Source of the DNA: an uncultured Paracoccaceae bacterium
GTDB taxonomy: Bacteria; Pseudomonadota; Alphaproteobacteria; Rhodobacterales; Rhodobacteraceae
Direction of reading: 5' to 3'
NCBI GenBank assembly: GCA_938016515.1
Contig: CALILP010000161.1
Coordinates: 1 to 52,543 of the forward strand
DNA length: 52,543 nt
Shown here: piece by piece, positions 45,158 to 52,543 of the stretch
How positions within the stretch are numbered: position 1 is the stretch's first letter
How the letters are laid out: the number at the start of each line of letters is the position of its first letter
Notes under the pieces: generated by a model
Databases searched by the model: none
Told to the model about the DNA's origin: nothing
What the model saw: only the letters and a program-made list of their open reading frames with translations
Translations under genes and position numbers: made by a program

Positions 45158-46247
45158 TGGCCTGTACCCCCACGTTTGCTTCGCTCTTCAAAGCGCGCCC
45201 TGTTTCGGCATCAAAAATCGTGACAGTGCGCGGATCGAACGACAGGCCTGTTCTTTCGCCAACTTTCACCCTGTCGGCGGACGCAGCGCGCGCTTTGACA
45301 GTCCCGTTGGCTGTATCAAGCGTAATGATCTGGGTTGTTCCCAAGTATTCCACTGCCGTGACTTCACCGCGATAGGGTGCGCTGTCGTCCAGCCGGATAT
45401 GTTCGGGCCTGATACCAAAGGTCAGATCGCCGCTGTCGCCATCGATCAGGCGTGGGATTTCAAACGTGGTTTCCCCGAAAGTGACGGCCTGTTCACCAGC
45501 CCCTGCCAACCCGTGAAAGTCCAGGAAGTTCATCGGGGGCGAGCCAATAAATTCGGCCACAAATTTAGTCGCGGGCCAATCATAGATATCTTGCGGGACG
45601 CCGAACTGTTCAACGACACCGTGGTTCATGACCACAATTTTGTCGCCCATCTGCATGGCTTCCAACTGGTCGTGTGTCACATAGACCGTTGTCGCATTCA
45701 TCCGGTCGTGCAAGGCGCGCAATTCTTCGGACATGTGTTCGCGGAACTCTGCATCCAATGCACCCAACGGTTCATCCATAAAGAACGCCTTCGGGTCTCG
45801 GACAATCGCACGACCAAGCGCGACACGCTGCCGGTCACCACCCGACAATCCACCAACGGGACGATCCAGAATGTCGGTGATACCAAGGATTTCTGCAATC
45901 TCGCCGACTTTCTGCTTGATCGCCGCACTGGGCATGCCCTGACTTTTTAGCGGATAGCTAATGTTCTTGCGCACGTTCATATGCGGATACAAAGCGAACA
46001 TCTGGAACACGAAAGCGATGTCACGCTGGCTGGCAGGTTTCATCCCAACTTCTTCGCCGTCGATGTAGATCTCGCCTTTGGTGGGCAATTCCAGCCCGGC
46101 CATCATGCGCAATGTCGTCGTCTTGCCACAGCCTGAAGGACCAAGCAGCATGAAGAATTCACCGTCTTCGATGGTGAAACTCGACGATTGCACAGCCGTG
46201 AAACTGCCAAAGTCCTTACGCACGTTTTCAATTCGTATCTGAGCCAT
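45150..46247 (-). CDS. carbohydrate ABC transporter ATP-binding protein (first ATPase)
   Basis: A 365-residue UgpC/MalK-type ATPase with Walker A GPSGCGKT, signature LSGGDRQRVALGRA, Walker B AFFMDEPLGALD, switch VTHDQLEAM and an OB-fold C-terminal domain (FGIRPEHIRL). The ATG at 46247 has CGGAGTAGTC upstream; the ORF opens 9 codons earlier inside the preceding gene. It lies 4 bp after the small membrane protein and overlaps the second ATPase gene by 8 bp. It powers the importer from the cytoplasm. Confidence 0.9.
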   Translation of the reverse strand: MAQIRIENVRKDFGSFTAVQSSSFTIEDGEFFMLLGPSGCGKTTTLRMMAGLELPTKGEIYIDGEEVGMKPASQRDIAFVFQMFALYPHMNVRKNISYPLKSQGMPSAAIKQKVGEIAEILGITDILDRPVGGLSGGDRQRVALGRAIVRDPKAFFMDEPLGALDAEFREHMSEELRALHDRMNATTVYVTHDQLEAMQMGDKIVVMNHGVVEQFGVPQDIYDWPATKFVAEFIGSPPMNFLDFHGLAGAGEQAVTFGETTFEIPRLIDGDSGDLTFGIRPEHIRLDDSAPYRGEVTAVEYLGTTQIITLDTANGTVKARAASADRVKVGERTGLSFDPRTVTIFDAETGRALKSEANVGVQANG

Positions 46248-46251
46248 GCGA

Positions 46252-46440
46252 CTACTCCGGGAAATGGCTGACAATGATGAACATCACCGTGCCAACAAGG
46301 GTGACAATGAAGGAGTAAGTGTAGACACCCAAAACGAAGGGTTGCATCAGCATCACGACACCAAGCGCGATCAGGATTGAGGCGACCATCTCCCATGGGC
46401 TGCGGCGCAACCGGAAAAGACCGTTGATAAAGTTACTCAT
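46252..46440 (-). CDS. small membrane protein of the ABC operon
   Basis: A 62-residue protein with two hydrophobic segments (about 18-38 and 42-60) joined by a short turn, after a basic N-terminus (MSNFINGLFRLRRS). I do not recognise a family. Its ATG overlaps the stop of the upstream permease as ATGA, and the ATPase gene follows 4 bp later, so it is a genuine operon gene. GGAGCGG precedes the start. It may be an accessory subunit of the transporter, as small hydrophobic proteins accompany some glycerol-type ABC systems. Not in the usual ORF length range, so easily missed. Confidence 0.75.
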   Translation of the reverse strand: MSNFINGLFRLRRSPWEMVASILIALGVVMLMQPFVLGVYTYSFIVTLVGTVMFIIVSHFPE

Positions 46441-47375
46441 TTGCGTACCGCTCCAAATGTGATCCCGCGCAGCAGGTGCTTGCGCAAAAGAACTGTGAAC
46501 ACCATGACAGGCACGAGGAAGATCGTGGCGCCTGCCGCAACGGCGGGCCAATCCTTACCGTTGACCCCGATGATGTTGGGGATGAAAGGCGGGGCTGTTT
46601 GGGCCGTTCCAGATGTGAGAAGCACAGCAAAGGCGTATTCATTCCAGGCAAAGATCAGACAGAAGATTGCGGTCGATGCGATGCCCGTGGCGGCCTGTGG
46701 CAACACCACTTTGTAGAACGCCTGAAAGCGGGTGTAGCCATCGATCAGGGCTGCTTCTTCATACTCGGTCGGGATTTCGTCGATGAAGCCTTTAAGCAAC
46801 CACACAGAAAGGGACAGGTTCACCGCCGTATACAGCAGGATCATCCCCAAATGCGTGTCGTTCAGGCCCAAATTACGGAACATCAGAAAGATCGGGATCG
46901 CGACTGCAATCGGGGGCATCATCCGGGTCGACAGGATGAAGAACAGCAGATCGTCTTTCAGCGGCACCTTAAAGCGGCTGAACGCATAGGCAGCCATTGT
47001 GCCCAAAACCATGCACAGGGCGGTCGAGCCAAAGCCGATGATCACCGAATTCAGGAATCGTTCGCCATAGCGCGACGGGCCGCTAATCACCGTGCCACGC
47101 GAGCGGGCGATCTCGTCATACCATGTCTCTGGTGGACCGGCCTCTTCCAGCATTTGTTCGGTCGCGCGGGTCCGGTCTGTGAATAGGTTTACATAGCCTT
47201 CCAGCGTCGGCTCAAACACCACAACGGGTGGATAAGCGATGGAATCGGTCGGCGACTTAAAACCGGTCGCGATGATCCAAAGCAGCGGAATGATGGTGAT
47301 GACGGCATAGGCGACCACTGCAATGCCAGCGAACCACTTGGTGCCTTTGGTCGGGTCTGTGACTGAAAAGCTCAT
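46437..47375 (-). CDS. carbohydrate ABC transporter permease (MalG-type)
   Basis: A 312-residue inner-membrane permease with about six hydrophobic segments. The EAA loop is YEEAALIDGYTRFQAFYKVVLPQ, followed by a conserved end LLRKHLLRGITFGAVRK. Its ATG at 47375 overlaps the upstream permease stop as ATGA; the longer frame beginning 34 codons earlier is inside the upstream gene and is rejected. The pair of permeases forms the channel of the importer. A long periplasmic insertion is seen after the first helix (~35-80). Confidence 0.92.
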   Translation of the reverse strand: MSFSVTDPTKGTKWFAGIAVVAYAVITIIPLLWIIATGFKSPTDSIAYPPVVVFEPTLEGYVNLFTDRTRATEQMLEEAGPPETWYDEIARSRGTVISGPSRYGERFLNSVIIGFGSTALCMVLGTMAAYAFSRFKVPLKDDLLFFILSTRMMPPIAVAIPIFLMFRNLGLNDTHLGMILLYTAVNLSLSVWLLKGFIDEIPTEYEEAALIDGYTRFQAFYKVVLPQAATGIASTAIFCLIFAWNEYAFAVLLTSGTAQTAPPFIPNIIGVNGKDWPAVAAGATIFLVPVMVFTVLLRKHLLRGITFGAVRK

Positions 47376-48319
47376 CTTTCTTTCACCTTGTTCAGGGCCT
47401 TCACGTAGATCGAGGCAAGCCCGAACACGGTGACAAACAGAATGACCGCGTAGGCGGACGAATAGCCGGTGCGCCATTTTTCAAACGCTTCACGCTTCAG
47501 ATCGATTGACGTCAGCGTGGTGACGTTACCGGGGCCGCCGCCGGTCAGCTGCACGACAAGGTCAAACATCTTGAAGTTCTCGATCCCGCGGAACAGGACG
47601 GCCAGCATCAGGAAGGGCAGGGCCATCGGGATTGTGATCGTCCAAAACTGGCGCCACTTGCTGGCGCGATCACATTCGGCGGCCTCGTAGATACTGTCGG
47701 GGATCGACCTGAGGCCTGCGAGACAGATCAGCATCACAAAGGGCGTCCACATCCACGTATCGGCGATCACGATGGCCCAAGGGGCAAGATGCACATCACC
47801 GATCATCGAGAAACTCGCCGGATCGCCCCCTGTGAAGAAGGTAACGACATAGTTAAAGAGCCCGATCTGCGGTTGATACAGGAACGTCCAAAAATTCCCG
47901 ACGACAGCGGGGGACAGCATCATCGGGAAGACGATAATCGTCGTCCAAAGATCATTCCCTTTGAATTTCTTGTTGATCAGATAGGCCAAGGTAAAGCCGA
48001 TCAGGACCTGCAAAACGATGGTCCAAATCAGGAAATGGGCCGTAGCTTGCATGGTGTTCCAGATATCGGGGTCATTCAGGATGCGTTCGTAGTTGCGCAA
48101 GCCCACCCACTCGACATCGCGGTTAGGGCGGTTGACGCGATAATCGGTAAAGCTCAGCCGGATCGTCCAGATCAACGGGAAGATATTCACCGCCAGTAGA
48201 AGGAAAATTGTGGGTGCCACAAAAATCCAGGCAATCGTTCTATCAGAGAGGCCTTTGATATTGCGGGCAACGCGCATTGGCGTTTTGTCAGCTATCTTGT
48301 CGATGGGGCTGCCGGTCAT
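47372..48319 (-). CDS. carbohydrate ABC transporter permease (MalF-type)
   Basis: A 315-residue permease with six hydrophobic segments. The first is IAWIFVAPTIFLLLAVNIFP (~27-46), followed by WTIRLSFTDY, the usual MalF/UgpA start. The EAA loop reads IYEAAECDRASKWRQFWTITIP. The ATG at 48319 follows AAAGGACC; an upstream ATG at 48343 lacks a ribosome site. It is separated from the binding-protein gene by 142 bp with two strong hairpins. Confidence 0.92.
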   Translation of the reverse strand: MTGSPIDKIADKTPMRVARNIKGLSDRTIAWIFVAPTIFLLLAVNIFPLIWTIRLSFTDYRVNRPNRDVEWVGLRNYERILNDPDIWNTMQATAHFLIWTIVLQVLIGFTLAYLINKKFKGNDLWTTIIVFPMMLSPAVVGNFWTFLYQPQIGLFNYVVTFFTGGDPASFSMIGDVHLAPWAIVIADTWMWTPFVMLICLAGLRSIPDSIYEAAECDRASKWRQFWTITIPMALPFLMLAVLFRGIENFKMFDLVVQLTGGGPGNVTTLTSIDLKREAFEKWRTGYSSAYAVILFVTVFGLASIYVKALNKVKER

Positions 48320-48380
48320 AGGTCGGTCCTTTCCAAGCCGCATCCGTTGGTGCGGTCATGGGGCATTATAGAAGAAATGG

Positions 48381-48418
48381 CCTTCCCGGTCGCACGATAC
48401 GTCGCCGTTCCGGGAAGG
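48381..48418 (-). other. stem-loop A between binding-protein and permease genes
   Basis: CCTTCCCGG (48381-48389) and CCGGGAAGG (48410-48418) make a perfect 9-bp stem with a 20-nt loop in the gap between the binding protein and the MalF-type permease. Confidence 0.6.
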
Positions 48419-48422
48419 ACGG

Positions 48423-48449
48423 GTCGGGCGCCTGAAAGAAACGCCCGAC
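48423..48449 (-). other. stem-loop B between binding-protein and permease genes
   Basis: GTCGGGCG (48423-48430) and CGCCCGAC (48442-48449) make a perfect 8-bp stem with an 11-nt loop, just 12 bp after the binding-protein stop and next to stem-loop A. No T run follows. Such hairpins stabilise the upstream mRNA or damp read-through, which would give more binding protein than permease. Confidence 0.65.
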
Positions 48450-48461
48450 AGGGAGGAGAAC

Positions 48462-49784
48462 TTATAGCTTGCCTTCGTCCTCAAAGACTTCGACCCAATC
48501 GCGCACAAGACCATCAAGGGCTTCCTTTGCGGTGCCTTCGCCAGCAACCACATAGTTGTGCACGCGTTCCTGCATCGGCAGCAGAAGGTCGGCATAGGCA
48601 GGTTCAGCCCAGAAGTCTTTCACGATCGCCATCGAGTCGAGGAATGTCTGCGCATAAGGCTGACTTGTGGCAAAGCCGGGGTCTTCAACAACGGCCTTCA
48701 AGGCAGAATAGCCACCCAATTCCCACCATTTCGACTGAACCTCAGGCTGTGCAAACCATTGAATGTACTCCAGTGCTGCGTCCTGCTTTTCCGAATAGGC
48801 AACAACAGAGATCCCTTGCCCGCCAAGCTGCGCAAACTGACCGGCTGGGCCAGCAGGGTTCGGGAAATACCCTGACTTGCCACCGCCGACATTTTCATCA
48901 GCTTCGACACCGGGCCAAATGAAGGCAAAGTTCATCTGCATCGCAACCTGACCAGACCGGTAGGCATCGATGTTTTCACCCATGTACCAGTTGGAAGAAC
49001 CGGGTGGCACAGAGGTGTCATAAAGCTCCTTGTAGAACTCAAGGCCGGCGACTGCGCCATCCGAGTTAACGAAACCTTCAAGGTCATAAGGTTGATCTGG
49101 GTTTTCGTACTGGAAGCCATAGTTATAAAGGGCGTTTGTGACACCCATCGTGATGCCTTCGGACCCACGTTCTGTGTAGATCGCGGCACCATAAACAGTG
49201 GTTCCATCGATATCACGGCCTTGGAAGAACTGAGCGATGTCTTTAAGCTCTTCCAAGGAATTCGGAACACCAAGTTCGCGGCCATAGGTCTCTAGGAATT
49301 CGGCCTGTAGCTCTGGGCGGTCGAACCAATCCTTGCGATAAGTCCAGCCGACAACATCACCAAAGGCGGGCAAGGCGTAATAGTTGGGCGTATTCTTCGG
49401 CCACTCTGCATAGCCGGTCACGGTTGCGGGAATGAAATCATCCATCGTGATCCCATTGGCGTCAAAGAAGTCATTCAGCTTCACGTAATGGCCATTCTCA
49501 GCGCCACCGCCGATCCATTGGCTGTCGCCAATCATCAGATCACACAGTTGCCCGCCAGAGTTCAGCTCGTTCAGCATGCGATCTGCAAAGCTGGTCCACG
49601 GCACAAATTCAAAGCTCATGTTGTGACCGGATTGTGCTTCAAAATCCTTGCTCAACTCGATCAATGCGTTTGCCGGGTCCCATGCGGCCCAGCACAACGT
49701 CAGGTCTTCCGCTGTAGCGGCAGTCGAAAGGCCGCCCGCCAATATTGCGCCGGCCGCAGCCGTTACCATCAAGTTCGTCCTCAT
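48462..49784 (-). CDS. carbohydrate ABC transporter substrate-binding protein
   Basis: A 440-residue periplasmic binding protein of the extracellular solute-binding family 1. Signal peptide is 1-25 (cleavage after ATA). Typical parts are KDFEAQSGHNMSFEFVPW, FGDVVGWTYRKDWF, and a C-terminal AALEYIQWFAQPEVQSKWWELGGYSALKAV. Aromatic residues in the cleft fit a sugar or polyol ligand. The ATG has a strong GGAGGAG site. It is the first gene of the operon that ends with the dihydroxyacetone kinase. The ligand is inferred to be a ketose or polyol linked to that kinase. Confidence 0.92.
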   Translation of the reverse strand: MRTNLMVTAAAGAILAGGLSTAATAEDLTLCWAAWDPANALIELSKDFEAQSGHNMSFEFVPWTSFADRMLNELNSGGQLCDLMIGDSQWIGGGAENGHYVKLNDFFDANGITMDDFIPATVTGYAEWPKNTPNYYALPAFGDVVGWTYRKDWFDRPELQAEFLETYGRELGVPNSLEELKDIAQFFQGRDIDGTTVYGAAIYTERGSEGITMGVTNALYNYGFQYENPDQPYDLEGFVNSDGAVAGLEFYKELYDTSVPPGSSNWYMGENIDAYRSGQVAMQMNFAFIWPGVEADENVGGGKSGYFPNPAGPAGQFAQLGGQGISVVAYSEKQDAALEYIQWFAQPEVQSKWWELGGYSALKAVVEDPGFATSQPYAQTFLDSMAIVKDFWAEPAYADLLLPMQERVHNYVVAGEGTAKEALDGLVRDWVEVFEDEGKL

Positions 49785-49852
49785 TAGATATCTCCTCCCA
49801 TTAAGTCAGTTAGCCGGGCCCCCTCGCCACGACTCCAATGATCAAATTGCTA

Positions 49853-49870
49853 ATGAGACACGTGCCTCAT
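49853..49870. promoter_or_regulatory. LacI-type operator O1
   Basis: ATGAGACACGTGCCTCAT is an 18-bp near-perfect palindrome centred on CACGTG, about 70 bp upstream of the binding-protein ATG. The core TGAGACACGTGCCTCA is repeated identically 30 bp away. Confidence 0.75.
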
Positions 49871-49880
49871 AGCAAGTATT

Positions 49881-49902
49881 TTTTGAGACACGTGCCTCAA
49901 AA
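49881..49902. promoter_or_regulatory. LacI-type operator O2
   Basis: The core TGAGACACGTGCCTCA at 49884-49899 is identical to O1 and flanked by TTT and AAA, which extends the palindrome to 22 bp. It lies between O1 and the regulator gene, about 67 bp before the proposed regulator ATG. Both are likely sites of the LacI-type protein encoded next door. Confidence 0.75.
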
Positions 49903-49968
49903 TCTGCTAAACCAGTGGTGCTCGATGTCGAAAACGCCTATCAAAATTGGACGCAAGAACCTGATAAA

Positions 49969-51027
49969 ATGACAGAAATGCAAAGCCGCGTGACCCAACG
50001 AACCCTTCTGCATCCAACGACAAAAGATCTTGCAAGGGCTGCCGGTGTAAGCCGCGCGACCGTTGATCGGGTTCTCAATGGACGCGATGGCGTGCGTCAA
50101 AACACCGTAGATCGTGTCAACAAGGCCATTCAGGACTTGGGATTCGTGCGCAACGTGCAGGCGGCCAATCTTGCGAAATCCCAAAGCTATCGGTTTGTCT
50201 TCGCGCTTCCGAAATCGGGGGATCTATTCCTTGAAGAAATCGTTGCGCGGATCGCGGAAGCTAATGACCTGTTCGCAGCAGATCGCATTTGGTGTGACAT
50301 CCACCGCATCGATGATAACGACCCGCACAGCATCAGCGGGTATCTGTCATCGCTCTCACGGGGTGATGTGACGGGGGTTGCCATTATGGCACCGGAAACG
50401 CCGCAGGTGCGCGATGCAATCATGCGACTTCAGGAACGTGACATTGCGGCTTTGCCATTCATTTCCAACCAAGCCCCGCTGAACGCGGATTGGGTCGGTG
50501 TCGATAACAGTTCTGCAGGGGCCACAGCAGCTTTGCTTCTGGGGCAGTCGCTTCGGGATCGCAGCGGATCTGTGATGGTTATCGCTGAAAGCATGACATC
50601 GCGTGACAGTATGGAAAGACGTCTTGGGTTCGACCAGGAAATCAGCACACATTTTCCAAGACTACACACGCTCCCATCGCTTGAAACCTACGGGAACACT
50701 GAACGCGCAGAAAAGATCATCGCCGCCACATTGACCGCGTATGACGATATTGTTGGCATCTACGTCATGTCCTCAGAGGCGCGTGTGCCGCTTGAAATTC
50801 TCGAAGACCTTCAGTTGCCAAACGATACGTTTAAGATCGCACATGAACGCACGCCCTTTACGGAAAACGCACTGCGCAGCGGCAAACTTGACGGGATCGT
50901 CGCGCAAGACGCAGGCCATTTGGTGCGCAGCGCCATCCGAAGGTTGAAGGGTATCGTCGACAAGCGCCGCTCGTCCGGGCCCCAGGAACGGATCAGAATT
51001 GAGATACTGCTGCGCACGAACTTGTAG
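49969..51027 (+). CDS. LacI-family transcriptional regulator
   Basis: A 352-residue LacI/PurR-type regulator. The helix-turn-helix is TTKDLARAAGVSRATVDRVLNG with the hinge that follows; the C-terminal part is a periplasmic-binding-protein-like ligand domain (VTGVAIMAPETPQV, FISNQAPLNADWVGVDNSSAG, DGIVAQDAGHLVRSAI). It is divergent from the ABC transporter operon across two operators and should control it in response to the imported sugar or its metabolite. The frame also opens at a GTG (49915); the ATG at 49969 or 49978 fits LacI N-termini better, but no strong ribosome site is seen at any. Confidence 0.88.
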   Translation: MTEMQSRVTQRTLLHPTTKDLARAAGVSRATVDRVLNGRDGVRQNTVDRVNKAIQDLGFVRNVQAANLAKSQSYRFVFALPKSGDLFLEEIVARIAEANDLFAADRIWCDIHRIDDNDPHSISGYLSSLSRGDVTGVAIMAPETPQVRDAIMRLQERDIAALPFISNQAPLNADWVGVDNSSAGATAALLLGQSLRDRSGSVMVIAESMTSRDSMERRLGFDQEISTHFPRLHTLPSLETYGNTERAEKIIAATLTAYDDIVGIYVMSSEARVPLEILEDLQLPNDTFKIAHERTPFTENALRSGKLDGIVAQDAGHLVRSAIRRLKGIVDKRRSSGPQERIRIEILLRTNL

Positions 51028-51171
51028 ATCGGAAGACTTGTCAGGCCAAACCGTCAAGCGACGATAATGGCAATTCTATCCTCTCGCATGGACCCACACA
51101 GGTCCGATACAACCTCCAAGCCGAAGTATACCTACCCTAGACGCCACCATGCGATTGCGGGAAGATAAAGC

Positions 51172-52452
51172 ATGACTGACCTCACAGCCCTGACCGCCGC
51201 GATCAAAGACCGCCGCGATGACCTGATCCAACTGACACAAGACCTGATCCGGATCCCGACGTTGAACCCGCCGGGGGAGAACTATCAGGCGATCTGCGAT
51301 TTCCTGCATAAGCGGCTCAGGGCGTCGGGCTTCGACACCCAGCTCATCCGCGCACACGGCACGCCGGGCGATAGCGACCGCTATCCGCGCTGGAACATCG
51401 TGGCACGGCGCGAGGGCGGTTCACCGGGGGATTGCGTCCACTTCAATTCACACACCGATGTGGTCGAAGTCGGCAAAGGCTGGACTACTGATCCCTTCGG
51501 CGGGGACCTGATCGACGGCAAGATCTATGGGCGCGGGGCCTGTGATATGAAAGGCGGGTTGGCGGCGAGTATCATCGCGGCGGAGGCCTTCCTGCAGGTC
51601 TATCCCGACTTCCACGGCGCCATTGAAATTTCCGGCACAGCAGATGAAGAATCCGGTGGCTATGGCGGTGTTGCTTATCTGGCGGAACAGGGCTTCTTCT
51701 CGCCCAAGAAAGTGCAGCACGTCATCATCCCCGAACCGCTCAACAAAGACCGGGTTTGCCTTGGCCATCGCGGCGGCTGGTGGGCTGAGATTGAAACGTT
51801 TGGCGAGATCGCGCATGGCTCCATGCCGTTCTTGGGCGACTGCGCGGTCCGGCATATGGGGGCGGTGCTCGAGAAGTTCGAGACCGATCTTTTCCCCGCC
51901 ATGGCTGCCCGCCGCACCGACATGCCGGTGGTGCCGGAAGGGGCGCGGTCGTCGACGATGAACATCAATTCGATCCACGGTGGCATGGCCGAACAGGCGG
52001 ATGATTTCACTGGCCTGCCAGCGCATTGCGTGCCCGACAGCTGCCGTGTGGTGATCGACCGGCGGTTCCTGGTGGAAGAACCGCTCGACCAAGTACGCGG
52101 CGAGGTTGAGGGGCTTTTGGAGGCGTTGAAAGCAGAGCGGCCCAAGTTCGATTACACCATGACCGAGATCAACAGCGTCCTGCCCTCGATGACCGATCGC
52201 GATGCGCCAGTTGCGGCGACGGTAGCGGCAGAGATCGCGAACGTGATGGGCCGCGAGGCGGAATTTGTCGCCTCTCCAGGCACTTACGATCAGAAACACA
52301 TCGACCGGATCGGCAAGCTGAAGAACTGCGTGGCCTATGGGCCGGGGATATTGGAGCTGGCGCATAAACCGGACGAATACATCGGTGTGGATGACATGAT
52401 GGATAGCGTGGAAGTGATGGCGCGCAGTCTGGTGAAGTTGTTGGTGCCGTAG
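51172..52452 (+). CDS. M20 family deacylase (acetylornithine deacetylase/succinyl-diaminopimelate desuccinylase-like)
   Basis: A 426-residue zinc amidohydrolase of the ArgE/DapE type. Metal and catalytic motifs: NSHTDVVEVG, GRGACDMKGG (Asp bridging the metals), GTADEESGG (Glu base) and the final GPGILELAHKPDEYIGVDD with His and Glu. The dimerisation domain lies between (~190-310). GGAAGATAAAGC precedes the ATG. It follows the LacI gene by 144 bp in the same direction but has no obvious functional link. The exact N-acyl substrate is not determined. Confidence 0.88.
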   Translation: MTDLTALTAAIKDRRDDLIQLTQDLIRIPTLNPPGENYQAICDFLHKRLRASGFDTQLIRAHGTPGDSDRYPRWNIVARREGGSPGDCVHFNSHTDVVEVGKGWTTDPFGGDLIDGKIYGRGACDMKGGLAASIIAAEAFLQVYPDFHGAIEISGTADEESGGYGGVAYLAEQGFFSPKKVQHVIIPEPLNKDRVCLGHRGGWWAEIETFGEIAHGSMPFLGDCAVRHMGAVLEKFETDLFPAMAARRTDMPVVPEGARSSTMNINSIHGGMAEQADDFTGLPAHCVPDSCRVVIDRRFLVEEPLDQVRGEVEGLLEALKAERPKFDYTMTEINSVLPSMTDRDAPVAATVAAEIANVMGREAEFVASPGTYDQKHIDRIGKLKNCVAYGPGILELAHKPDEYIGVDDMMDSVEVMARSLVKLLVP

Positions 52453-52453
52453 G

Positions 52454-52468
52454 GTGGGTGAAACCCAC
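52454..52468 (+). repeat. Rhodobacteraceae-type GGGTGGGTGAAACCCACGC repeat hairpin
   Basis: GTGGGT and ACCCAC pair around a GAA loop directly after the M20 gene stop. I recognise AGGGTGGGTGAAACCCACGC as a dispersed repeat of this bacterial family; only one copy is in the window. It may also help terminate the gene. Confidence 0.5.
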
Positions 52469-52543
52469 GCATGGACAGCACAAGCGCCAACCGCAATTCT
52501 GCTTGGTCACCGACTTTTTCCGCGCGGCACAATGCAACGTCCG

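Noticed and set aside
51448-52365. 305-codon minus-strand ORF opposite the M20 gene
   Set aside because: The M20 deacylase on the plus strand has all catalytic motifs; the antisense frame is His/Arg-rich shadow coding.

Overview
The window looks like a chromosomal segment of a marine Rhodobacterales (Roseobacter-group) alphaproteobacterium. Three things suggest this: a complete beta-hydroxyaspartate (bhc) cluster, an aglGAK-type alpha-glucoside operon, and a GGGTGGGTGAAACCCACGC hairpin repeat at the right end of the type seen in that family. The genus cannot be fixed from the sequence alone. I see no rRNA, tRNA, CRISPR array, transposase or phage gene, so this is ordinary, densely packed chromosome.

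Layout. (1) 1-3730 (+): 3' part of an alpha-glucoside uptake operon (permease AglG cut by the window edge, glucosidase AglA, ATPase AglK). (2) 3877-6252 (+): a membrane GGDEF-EAL protein closed by a good terminator. (3) 6300-11758: bhcABCD on the minus strand and a divergent IclR regulator bhcR, together converting glyoxylate and glycine to oxaloacetate without carbon loss. (4) 11943-19852: periplasmic rhodanese, a substrate-binding/OmpA fusion, a DUF3775 protein, a class IV aminotransferase, an unknown protein, a chemoreceptor and a YceI protein. (5) 19990-25194 (+): a tight five-gene cluster (EEP hydrolase, CDP-alcohol phosphatidyltransferase, membrane sulfatase-like hydrolase, flippase-like membrane protein, GT4 glycosyltransferase) that reads as an envelope-lipid pathway. 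(6) 25258-29473: an orphan TRAP binding protein, a TauE/SafE exporter, an SMP-30 lactonase and a secreted PilJ-like protein. (7) 29919-40563 (-): a Ser/Thr kinase, FHA protein, PP2C phosphatase, three dynamin/GTPase-like proteins and two small unknown proteins. (8) 40804-42369: an M20 amidohydrolase. (9) 42529-51027: a carbohydrate/polyol ABC transporter with two ATPases, a small membrane protein and a fused dihydroxyacetone kinase, facing a LacI-type regulator across two identical operators. (10) 51172-52452: an M20 deacylase.

The strongest candidate for an undescribed system is region 7. It holds all three parts of a threonine-phosphorylation circuit (writer, reader, eraser) next to three GTPases of the dynamin-like, membrane-acting type. 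No type VI secretion gene lies in the window, although such kinase/FHA/phosphatase trios are best known from that system. My inference is a phospho-controlled membrane-remodelling or envelope-stress machine: a transmembrane kinase with a periplasmic sensor arm signals to the GTPases through the FHA protein. The region 5 lipid cluster is a second candidate.
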